Of a stretch of 17,008 nucleotides of DNA, positions 11,693 through 17,008 are shown in pieces; the first letter of the stretch is position 1, and every line of letters starts with the position of its first letter. The position numbers and the translations under genes were made by a program. The notes under the pieces were generated by a model. That model ran no database searches, was not told the DNA's origin, and saw nothing but the letters and a program-made list of their open reading frames with translations. Source of the stretch: DATLEX01 sp035525045 (lineage in GTDB: Bacteria; Acidobacteriota; Thermoanaerobaculia; Gp7-AA8); NCBI GenBank assembly GCA_035525045.1, contig DATLEX010000148.1, positions 1 through 17,008 on the forward strand. The letters run 5' to 3'.

Positions 11693-13546
11693 CTACTTCC
11701 CGGCGGCCCGGCGTCGCCGCTGGTGCAGGCGGTCGATGAGTTTGGTGGTCGAGCGGATCTGCTCGAGGATCTTCTCCTCCAGGCCCGCTCCCTTTGTCTT
11801 GAAGCTCTTGGCCTTGCGGAAGACGGCCCGGGCCCGATCCTTCTCCCCGCTCTCGAGCAGGGCCATGCCGAGGTGCATGAGGTTGGTGGCGGTTGGGCCG
11901 AGGTCGGCGGACTTGGTCAGGAAGTCGACGGCGTTTTGGAAGTCGCGGCGCTTGAAGTAGACCCAGCCGAGGGCGGCCAGCGGGAACTGCTTCATCTCCT
12001 TTGGCGAGTAGCGGAGAGAGAGCTGCGCGCTCTCCAGCGCCTCGTCGAGGCTCTCCTCCATCTCCGCGAGGTTGTAGGCCTTCTCGTAGTAGGCGATCGA
12101 CTTGGCATAGTTGGAGGTGTAGTCGCGCAGCATCTCCTCGAGGGCGCGGTTGGCGTCCTTGAAGTTTCCCTCGGCGCGAAGGGCCTCGACCAGCGTGGTG
12201 TATGCCGCGGCGGCCACGACCTCGGTCGGCCTCTGCTTCAGGATCCGCCGGGCCAGGGCGATGGCCTCGCCGTTCATGTCCATGTGCGAGCAGAGCAAGG
12301 CGTAGGGCATGAGGATGTTGACGTTCTCCGGCTCCTCTTCCGAGGCGCGCCGGTAGTGGTCGAGCGCCTCGCTGTAGTTCCCCTGGTTGACCAGCGTCTC
12401 CGCCTCGCTCAGCTCCGCTGCCGCCGGGCCTTCCACCGGAACGTGACCGGAGATTCCCTCGTAGATCTTGACCGCCTGCTGGTACTCCATCTTGTTTGGA
12501 TTGAGCTCGAGCGCCTCCTGGAAGCAGTCGATGGCCTTGCGGTTCCAGTTCCGGTCGAGATAGCAGAGGCCGAGGTGATAGATGGCCTCCTCGTAGTCGG
12601 GATCGAGTTTCAGCGCTCCCTGGAAGGAGCGGATGGCGCGCTCGAGCTGGCCCTTCTCGTAGAAGATCGTGCCGAGGAGGAAGAAGGCCTGAGGGATGGC
12701 CTCGAGCTGGATGGCCTTCTCCAGGAACTTCTGGGCGCGAAGGAGCTTTCCCTTCCGGGCGTAGATGGCGCCGAGGGAGAAGTAGGGGAGGAACGATTCC
12801 TGGGAGATCTGGATGGCGCGTCGCAGCCAGCGCTCGGCGCCCTTCAGGTCCTGCCGCTCGTGAAGGAGCACGCCGTAGAAGACGGCGGCGTCGAAGTGGT
12901 CGGGCTGCACCTCCAGAGTGCGCTCCAGGTAGGTCTTGGCACGGTCGAGATTGCCGTCGTTGAAGAAGGTCTCGCCGAGGAAGAAGGAGAGCTCGTAGTT
13001 GTCGCGGTCGAGGCGGAAGGCCTCTTCCAGCGCTTTCAGACCGCGGTCGGGATCGAAGGCATCGATGGCCGCCTCCGCCTCGGCGACGAGCTGCACGAAA
13101 CGCTCGCGCTTGTCGCCCCGGAAGAGCGACATGACCCGGTCCTTGCGCTCTGTGAAGCGCTGCTTCTTCTCCAGAGCGAGCATCTGCTCGCCCATCTTCG
13201 ATTCCCACAGCTCCACGACCTCTTCGCCGGAGAGGACGTTCTTCTTCTCCAGCAGCTCCTTCACGGAGAGGAGCCCGGTCTGGTTGATGAAGATGGCGCG
13301 CTCGTGCTTCTGCACGGCGTCGACCACCGAGCGCAGCGTCTCCGCGGAGCGCTTGATGATCTCCTCCAGCGCGGAGACGCGCTCGAGCAGATGCTCGTCG
13401 AGCGAGAGATCGCCCTCCTCCTCGTACTCCTCGATCTCGTCCTCTTCGAACGCCGTCATTCCCGAGAGCACGAGCAGCTTGTTCTGACAGCGGAAGCAAT
13501 ACTCGCGGTCGTCTTCGTTATAGGCGCTGCAGGTCTGGCAGAGCAT
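11693..13546 (-). CDS. Zinc-ribbon TPR-repeat protein
   Basis: The 617-residue protein begins with a four-cysteine zinc ribbon (C3-x2-C6, C17-x2-C20). It continues with a strongly acidic stretch (about 34-46, EEDEIEEYEEEGD) and a predicted coiled coil (about 50-115, LLERVSALEEIIKRSAETLRSVVDAV and following). From about residue 145 to 600 it is built of tetratricopeptide repeats. Examples are AKTYLERTLEVQPDHFDAAVFYGVLL, AEYWL-type repeats, AIRSFQGALKLDPDYEEAIYHLGLCYL and AIDCFQEALELNPNK, each with the small/large residue spacing of TPRs. The end is basic (LIDRLHQRRRRAAGK). There is no signal or membrane span. It is most likely a cytoplasmic scaffold for protein contacts; partner and process are unknown. 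The start ATG 13546 has no Shine-Dalgarno but has a TCTAAT box ten bases upstream. It lies 135 bp downstream of the dehydrogenase gene across repeats. Confidence 0.85.
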   Translation of the reverse strand: MLCQTCSAYNEDDREYCFRCQNKLLVLSGMTAFEEDEIEEYEEEGDLSLDEHLLERVSALEEIIKRSAETLRSVVDAVQKHERAIFINQTGLLSVKELLEKKNVLSGEEVVELWESKMGEQMLALEKKQRFTERKDRVMSLFRGDKRERFVQLVAEAEAAIDAFDPDRGLKALEEAFRLDRDNYELSFFLGETFFNDGNLDRAKTYLERTLEVQPDHFDAAVFYGVLLHERQDLKGAERWLRRAIQISQESFLPYFSLGAIYARKGKLLRAQKFLEKAIQLEAIPQAFFLLGTIFYEKGQLERAIRSFQGALKLDPDYEEAIYHLGLCYLDRNWNRKAIDCFQEALELNPNKMEYQQAVKIYEGISGHVPVEGPAAAELSEAETLVNQGNYSEALDHYRRASEEEPENVNILMPYALLCSHMDMNGEAIALARRILKQRPTEVVAAAAYTTLVEALRAEGNFKDANRALEEMLRDYTSNYAKSIAYYEKAYNLAEMEESLDEALESAQLSLRYSPKEMKQFPLAALGWVYFKRRDFQNAVDFLTKSADLGPTATNLMHLGMALLESGEKDRARAVFRKAKSFKTKGAGLEEKILEQIRSTTKLIDRLHQRRRRAAGK

Positions 13547-13556
13547 TGACGTGCGG

Positions 13557-13562
13557 ATTAGA
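13557..13562 (-). promoter_or_regulatory. -10-like box TCTAAT before the TPR gene
   Basis: On the minus strand TCTAAT (five of six to TATAAT) ends ten bases before the ATG at 13546, and no Shine-Dalgarno is present. Normal initiation spacing would leave a leader of only three or four bases. A TTGAGA at 13580-13575 resembles a -35, but the 12-bp spacer is too short, so support is limited to the -10 match and its place. Confidence 0.35.
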
Positions 13563-13582
13563 ACATGGGTTCAGTCTCAAAA

Positions 13583-13616
13583 AACTCCGAGCGAAGCGAG
13601 GAGTCAAGCCCTCGCT
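13583..13616. repeat. Dispersed repeat variant (copy 4) with small hairpin
   Basis: CTCCGAGCGAAGCGAGGAGTC at 13585-13605 is a variant of the repeat core found at 6596 and 11593. AGCGAGG (13595-13601) can pair with CCTCGCT (13610-13616) around an eight-base loop. It lies in the 135-bp gap between the TPR and dehydrogenase genes. Confidence 0.6.
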
Positions 13617-13651
13617 CCTGCCGGAGACACCCAGATCGGCATGGGCGGCAG

Positions 13652-13687
13652 ATCGAGCGAGGAATCGATCCTTCGCTGCGCTCAGGA
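13652..13687. repeat. Palindromic repeat (copy 5) touching the dehydrogenase stop codon
   Basis: GAGCGAGGAATC (13655-13666) faces GATCCTTCGCTGCGCTC (13667-13683), giving a nearly perfect palindrome with two wobble positions. Read on the minus strand, TCCTGAGCGCAGCGAAGGATC includes the last codon and the TGA (13682-13684) of the dehydrogenase gene. The stop codon therefore lies inside the repeat. It could also act as the transcription end of that gene. Confidence 0.7.
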
Positions 13688-14530
13688 TTTGTAGACGTAA
13701 AACCCTCGTCCTGTCTTTCTCCCCAGCCACCCCGCATCCACCATCTTCACCAGCAGGGGGCAGGGGCGGTATTTCGGATCGCCGAATCCCTCCTCCATCA
13801 CCCGCAGGATGGCCAGGCAGACGTCGAGGCCGATGAAGTCGGCCAGGGTGAGAGGGCCCATGGGGTGGTTCATGCCGAGCTTCATCACGCCGTCGATGGC
13901 CTCCGGCGTGGCCACGCCCTCGTAGAGCGCGAAGACGGCCTCGTTGATCATCGGCATGAGCACCCGGTTGGAGATGAAGCCTGGGTAGTCGTTCACCTCG
14001 ATGGCCGTCTTCCCCATCCTGCCGGCCAGTTCTTCCACCCGCCGATAGGTCTCATCGGAGGTGGCGATGCCGCGAATGACCTCGACCAGCGTCATCACCG
14101 GCACGGGGTTCATGAAGTGCATTCCGATCACCTTGTCGGGGCGAGCCGTGGCCGCGGCGATTTTCGTGATGGAGATCGAGGAGGTGTTCGAGGCCAGGAT
14201 GCACTCCGCCGTCGTGAGTTTGTCCAGCTTCTCGAAGAGCTGCGTCTTGGCGGCCAGGTTTTCGATGATGGCCTCGATGACGATGTCCGCTCCGGCGATG
14301 ATCTGCACGTCGGTGGTCGGGCGGATGCGAGCGAGGATGGCCTCCTTCTCCGGGGCGGTCATCTTTCCCTTCTCCACCCCGCGCTGGAGATTGGCGGAGA
14401 TGGTGCCGACGGCCCGGTCGAGGACCTCCTTCGTCACGTCGATCAGGGTGACGTCGAAGCCGCTGGCGGCGGCCGTGTGGGCGATCCCGTTCCCCATGGT
14501 CCCCGCGCCGATCACAACGATGTTTTTCAT
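13682..14530 (-). CDS. hbd: 3-hydroxybutyryl-CoA (3-hydroxyacyl-CoA) dehydrogenase
   Basis: This soluble enzyme interconverts 3-hydroxyacyl-CoA and 3-ketoacyl-CoA with NAD(P), in butyrate-type metabolism, polyhydroxybutyrate turnover or fatty-acid beta-oxidation. The 282-residue length is that of the short, single-function form. The N-terminal Rossmann fold has IGAGTMGNGIAHTAAASGFDVTLID (GAGTMG 8-13). The centre has IEAIIENLAAKTQLFEKLD and ILASNTSSISIT, and the catalytic pair is in GMHFMNPVPVMTLVEVI (His138, Glu150). The C-terminal helical domain has GFISNRVLMPMINEAVFALYEGVA and MNHPMGPLTLADFIGLDVCLAIL. AGGAG lies ten bases before ATG 14530. Its end runs straight into a dispersed repeat. No thiolase or enoyl-CoA hydratase neighbours are in the window, so the pathway is open. 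Confidence 0.95.
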   Translation of the reverse strand: MKNIVVIGAGTMGNGIAHTAAASGFDVTLIDVTKEVLDRAVGTISANLQRGVEKGKMTAPEKEAILARIRPTTDVQIIAGADIVIEAIIENLAAKTQLFEKLDKLTTAECILASNTSSISITKIAAATARPDKVIGMHFMNPVPVMTLVEVIRGIATSDETYRRVEELAGRMGKTAIEVNDYPGFISNRVLMPMINEAVFALYEGVATPEAIDGVMKLGMNHPMGPLTLADFIGLDVCLAILRVMEEGFGDPKYRPCPLLVKMVDAGWLGRKTGRGFYVYKS

Positions 14531-14608
14531 TCGTTTGCGTCTCCTGTGATGGGCGTCGCAGTGACTCTATCGCACATGAGGCGTAACATTTCCGCTCCGG
14601 AGCGGGAC
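14531..14608. promoter_or_regulatory. Divergent control region, hbd / kinase-like gene
   Basis: The 78 bp contain AGGAG (plus-strand CTCCT, 14541-14545) for hbd on the minus strand and GGAG (14599-14602) six bases before the chosen start of the kinase-like gene. In-frame ATGs at 14549 and 14576 are alternative starts for the latter. If 14549 were used, the transcripts would almost meet. I see no convincing -35/-10 pair in either direction. Confidence 0.4.
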
Positions 14609-15787
14609 ATGGCGCGAACGTGTTTCATGTGCGGTCGGGAGATCTCGGGAGGAGACTACCTCTGCGAGCGATGTGACAGGCCCCGGCAGGCGAGGGGGGG
14701 ACGGTCCGCTGCCGCGCCGGCGAAGAGCGCCGGTGACACCGACGCCGCTCCAAAGACCTCGCAGGCCCTGGCTCTCGATCCCTTCCCCGCCGCGCCGGTG
14801 GTCAAGTTTCCGATCGAGGCCGCCACGCCGGCCATCACCAGCATCGTTCACCTGCTCATCGCCTCCGGGGTGCCTTCCTTTCTCCTGGGCGCAGACCGGA
14901 GCGTGAAGTTCGTGTCCGACGCGGCGATGAAGTTGTTCGACGTTCCGCAGAGCGAGCTCTCCACCTTGGCCGCCATCGAGGACCGCACCGGAGTGCGGAT
15001 CGGCGACCTCGCCGTACCGGTCTCCGCCGGCACGCGCATCCGGGAGCGGAACATTCTCTGCTCGCTCGTACCGCTGTCGGGCGGTGCGGGTGGAGCGGTG
15101 GTCTTTCTGCGCGAGACCGATCCGATGAACGAGACCCACGCGTCGTTCGTGGCCTACGTGCGCGAGACCGTGCTGCACCCCCTCCAGTCGCTGCGCCAGT
15201 CCCTCCATGCGGCCGGCGGGCGGGCGACCGAACCGATGCTCCACGACGCCGCCGGCACCATCGAGCAGGTTCTCTCGTCTCTCGAGCTCGCCCCCGGTAT
15301 CGATCCGCGCTCGTCGGACGCCCGCCCCATGCCGCGGGTCACGGACATCATCCAGCGCGTGGCCGACCGCTTCGTGGCCGCGGCCGCCCTCAAGGGCGTG
15401 CAACTGCAGGTCGACGCTCACGACATCGATGAGCGCTTCGTCGACCACGAGCAACTGAGCGAGGCCCTGGCGATGCTGATGGAGAACGCGCTCCACTACG
15501 TTCCTCCCGCCGGCATGGTCGTCATCGGCGTGCGCTGGATGGAGCACAAGAACAGGCCCATCCTCCTCTTCTTCGTCATGGACAACGGCCGGCTCGTCCC
15601 GGAGCATCTGCGCCAGACCATGTTCGAGCCGTCGTTCGTCTGGAGCCCCGCGGGGGAGCGGACGGGCCGCGCGCTCTTCAAGTGCCGGGAGTTCGCCGTG
15701 AGTCACGGCGGCTCGGTCTGGGTGGAGTCGAAGACCGGCAAGGCCTGCACCTTTTTCCTCCGCGTCCGCCCCGACGGAAGCCGGTGA
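14609..15787 (+). CDS. Zinc-ribbon, PAS-like, degenerate histidine-kinase-like protein
   Basis: The 392-residue cytoplasmic protein has a zinc ribbon (C5-x2-C8, C19-x2-C22) and a low-complexity Ala/Pro linker. A PAS-like sensor domain follows (about 73-170: FLLGADRSVKFVSDAAMKLFDVPQSEL...GGAVVFLRE). Residues about 176-230 take the place of the dimerisation helices and about 275-388 that of the HATPase domain (LSEALAMLMENALHYVPPAG; FFVMDNGRLVPEHLRQTMFEPSF; HGGSVWVESKTGKACTFFLRV). Aligning FVAYVRETVLHPL with the usual FLAxxSHELRTPL puts Glu186 where the phospho-accepting His belongs. The ATP site keeps Asn293 and Asp325 but has DNGRL for DxGxG, and AGERTGRAL for the G2 loop. It is therefore probably inactive or altered as a kinase. 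Start 14609 is chosen for its GGAG; 14576 and 14549 are possible. The secreted CAP gene follows after 20 bp. Confidence 0.8.
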   Translation: MARTCFMCGREISGGDYLCERCDRPRQARGGRSAAAPAKSAGDTDAAPKTSQALALDPFPAAPVVKFPIEAATPAITSIVHLLIASGVPSFLLGADRSVKFVSDAAMKLFDVPQSELSTLAAIEDRTGVRIGDLAVPVSAGTRIRERNILCSLVPLSGGAGGAVVFLRETDPMNETHASFVAYVRETVLHPLQSLRQSLHAAGGRATEPMLHDAAGTIEQVLSSLELAPGIDPRSSDARPMPRVTDIIQRVADRFVAAAALKGVQLQVDAHDIDERFVDHEQLSEALAMLMENALHYVPPAGMVVIGVRWMEHKNRPILLFFVMDNGRLVPEHLRQTMFEPSFVWSPAGERTGRALFKCREFAVSHGGSVWVESKTGKACTFFLRVRPDGSR

Positions 15788-15807
15788 GGAAAGGGGAGCG
15801 ACGACCC

Positions 15808-16323
15808 ATGCGTTTGACCCGTCACATGCGTCCCCTGGGGCTCTGTGCGATCGTGCTCGCCGCGTCCGGCGTCCTCTCCGCCGCGGAGATCACCATCGAG
15901 TCGGTGATCGCGGAGATGAATCTGCAGCGCGCCGCGTCGGGGCTCCCGCCGCTGCGCCAGGACGACCGGCTCGATCGCGCCGCGGACATGCGCATGCGCG
16001 ACATGGAAGAGCTGCAGTATTGGGCGCACGTCGCGCCGGACGGCCGCTCGCCGTTCGCGACGCTGAGACCGACCGGCTACGACTTCCGCTACGCGGGAGA
16101 GAACCTCGCCTCCGGCTTCGAGACCGCCGAGGTGCTCGTTCAGTCGTGGATGGAATCGAAGGGACACCGCGAGAACATCCTGTCCCCCCTCTACCGCGAC
16201 TGCGGCGTGGCCGTCATCGACGGCTCGCCGCTCGGCCGGGCCATGGGGCGGTCGGTGGTCGTGCTCTTCGCCCGCCACGCGGTGCCCGAGGTCGCCCCAC
16301 CCCCGCCTCAGGGTGCTCGCTGA
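15808..16323 (+). CDS. Secreted CAP (SCP/PR-1) domain protein
   Basis: The 171-residue product starts with a signal peptide (basic MRLTRHMR, hydrophobic LGLCAIVLAASGVL, likely cut after LSA at residue 25). A single CAP domain follows. The family's residues are present: His74 in YWAHVAPDGRSP, Glu98 in YAGENLASGF, and His120 in SWMESKGHRENILSPLYRDCGVAV, which together form the presumed metal-binding cleft. A short Pro-rich tail closes it. Bacterial CAP proteins are extracytoplasmic; their biochemical activity is mostly unknown. GGGGAG nine bases before ATG 15808 supports the start. It is 20 bp after the kinase-like gene and likely in the same transcript. It ends three bases from the convergent rhodanese stop. 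Confidence 0.9.
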   Translation: MRLTRHMRPLGLCAIVLAASGVLSAAEITIESVIAEMNLQRAASGLPPLRQDDRLDRAADMRMRDMEELQYWAHVAPDGRSPFATLRPTGYDFRYAGENLASGFETAEVLVQSWMESKGHRENILSPLYRDCGVAVIDGSPLGRAMGRSVVVLFARHAVPEVAPPPPQGAR

Positions 16324-16326
16324 GGG

Positions 16327-16653
16327 TCAGGGGACGCGCATCGCCGGATCGACGTCGCGCTTCCAGGCCATCAATCCCCCGACGAGGTTGCGCACGCGCC
16401 GGAACCCGTGCGCCAGCAGATATTGCTGCGCGCGGGCGCTGCGGGCCCCGGAGCGGCAGACCATGATCACCTCCGCCTCGCGGGGAATCTCGTCCACGCG
16501 CGCCGGCACCTGCTGGAGGGGGATGTGGCGCGCCTCGCCGAGGTGGCCGGCGCTCCACTCGTATGGCTCACGGACGTCGATCACGACGAGGTCGTCGCCG
16601 CCGTCTGCCAGCCGTCCGGCAAGCTCGGCGGCACTGATGTCGAGTTGATTCAC
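16327..16653 (-). CDS. Single-domain rhodanese (sulfurtransferase)
   Basis: This cytoplasmic 108-residue protein is one rhodanese domain. Landmarks are LVVIDVREPYEWSAGHLGEARHIPL (22-46), the active loop VCRSGARS with catalytic Cys66, and FRRVRNLVGGLMAWKRDVDP at the end. The six-residue loop CRSGAR is of the sulfur-carrying type, as in GlpE/PspE-like proteins, but the donor and acceptor are unknown. The start is GTG 16653. The frame is open from the stop of the YqeY gene, but no ATG, GTG or TTG lies between, so GTG 16653 is the only usual start. GAGGAG is 12 bases away, a long spacing. It probably forms one transcript with the upstream YqeY gene and converges on the CAP gene with a three-base gap. 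Confidence 0.93.
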   Translation of the reverse strand: MNQLDISAAELAGRLADGGDDLVVIDVREPYEWSAGHLGEARHIPLQQVPARVDEIPREAEVIMVCRSGARSARAQQYLLAHGFRRVRNLVGGLMAWKRDVDPAMRVP

Positions 16654-16682
16654 GGGGTTGCAGAGCTCCTCATCGTCGATAA

Positions 16683-16694
16683 GCTCGGGATGAC
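16683..16694 (-). repeat. Fragment of the dispersed repeat between yqeY and rhodanese genes
   Basis: On the minus strand GTCATCCCGAGC equals the first 12 bases of the repeat copy at 11593, after which similarity stops. It lies in the 45-bp gap after the YqeY stop codon. It may be a decayed copy or chance; twelve bases alone are weak evidence. Confidence 0.35.
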
Positions 16695-16698
16695 ATTC

Positions 16699-17008
16699 CT
16701 AAGGCAGCAATCTCGCGGCGATCTCCTGAAGCTTCTTTCCCTCGGCCCTTCCCCTGTACCGCGCCGTGGCCTCCTTCATCACTTTGCCGAGGTCCTTCTT
16801 CGACTGCGCGCCGGTCGAGGCGATGATCTCGCGGATGCCCGACTCGAGCTCCGCCTCCGCCAGCTCGGGCGGCAGGTAGCTCTTCAACAGCTCGAGCTCG
16901 GCCTGCTCCTTCGCGGCAAGCTCCGGGCGGTTCGCCTTCGTGTATTGCTCGATCGAGTCGTGGCGCTGCTTCACGGACTTGCGGATCACCGACATCGCTT
17001 CCTCGTCG
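16699..17008 (-). CDS. GatB/YqeY domain protein, 5' end outside window
   Basis: The reading frame runs past the last base of the window. An ATG at 16995 is internal: the codons before it read D-E-E-A and continue the family sequence (DEEAMSVIRKSVKQRHDSIEQY). About 45-50 N-terminal residues of the usual 147 or so should lie beyond the edge. The visible part shows RPELAAKEQAELELLKSYLPPELAEAELE and IIASTGAQSKKDLGKVMKEATARYRGRAEGKKLQEIAARLL, the helical domain shared with the tail of the amidotransferase subunit GatB, which binds tRNA there. Stand-alone YqeY proteins have no settled function. It is followed by the rhodanese gene after 45 bp. In many genomes yqeY is near rpsU and dnaG, which may lie just beyond the window. 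Confidence 0.93.
   Translation of the reverse strand, partial: DEEAMSVIRKSVKQRHDSIEQYTKANRPELAAKEQAELELLKSYLPPELAEAELESGIREIIASTGAQSKKDLGKVMKEATARYRGRAEGKKLQEIAARLLP

Noticed and set aside
11301..13499. Long frames within the TPR gene region: minus strand 11301-13499 in another frame and plus strand 11723-13549
   Set aside because: They are shadows of the TPR coding sequence. The real frame has a zinc ribbon and regular TPR spacing, while the shadows are compositionally biased and repeat-free in meaning.
13583..13687. A possible CRISPR-like array, because short similar units recur
   Set aside because: Units differ in length and orientation, there are no regular spacers and no cas genes. They fit a dispersed palindromic repeat family.
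13565..14548. An upstream extension of the kinase-like gene antisense to hbd
   Set aside because: It is the mirror of the dehydrogenase coding sequence. Zinc-ribbon sequence begins at the ATG near 14609, which has GGAG upstream.
14609..16323. A new defence or signalling island made of the kinase-like and CAP genes
   Set aside because: Base composition and codon use match the neighbours, there is no integrase or nuclease, and two genes are too few to argue for a system.

Overview
This window looks like an ordinary stretch of chromosome from a high-GC, diderm (Gram-negative-type) bacterium. Three things point to a diderm: the tail of a gene resembling the Mla outer-membrane lipid transport ATPase, several lipoprotein or secreted products, and a TatA translocase subunit. 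Zinc-ribbon/TPR proteins, a DUF4388-type protein and abundant short dispersed repeats would suit Acidobacteriota or a neighbouring phylum. That placement is a guess from gene style, not something the sequence proves. I see no rRNA, tRNA, CRISPR array, insertion sequence, phage gene or obvious transferred island.

Layout. Positions 1-127 hold the 3' end of an ABC ATPase. After a repeat-rich gap there is a small convergent lipoprotein gene (247-651, minus). A plus-strand run follows from 831 to 7445. It holds xseA, a protein-L-isoaspartate methyltransferase that appears to carry a lipoprotein signal, a zinc-ribbon/membrane/thioredoxin protein with its own good promoter, xseB, ispA, dxs and tlyA. 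The xseB-ispA-dxs-tlyA part is a tight unit that includes isoprenoid precursor synthesis (Dxs makes DXP; IspA makes farnesyl diphosphate). The two exonuclease VII subunits are separated by the methyltransferase and thioredoxin genes. A minus-strand operon tatA - DUF4388 protein - rfbD (7390-9212) converges on tlyA, and the two coding ends overlap by 56 bp. pcrA/uvrD (9315-11570) is divergent from tatA.

Beyond a perfect-looking inverted repeat lie a 617-residue zinc-ribbon/TPR protein and a 3-hydroxyacyl-CoA dehydrogenase (both minus). Divergent from the dehydrogenase are a degenerate histidine-kinase-like protein and a secreted CAP-domain protein (both plus). A rhodanese and a GatB/YqeY protein (minus, running off the right edge) close the window.

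What stands out is modest: (i) a dispersed repeat (core CCGAGCGNAGCGAG) that writes the C-terminus of Dxs, touches the stop codon of the dehydrogenase gene and forms the hairpin between pcrA and the TPR gene; (ii) three unrelated proteins that all begin with a four-cysteine zinc ribbon; (iii) a kinase-like protein with Glu where the phospho-accepting His should be and an eroded ATP lid; (iv) an apparently exported SAM-dependent isoaspartate methyltransferase; (v) several genes with no Shine-Dalgarno but a -10-like box just upstream of the start, suggesting leaderless transcripts. I did not find a convincing new multi-gene system.
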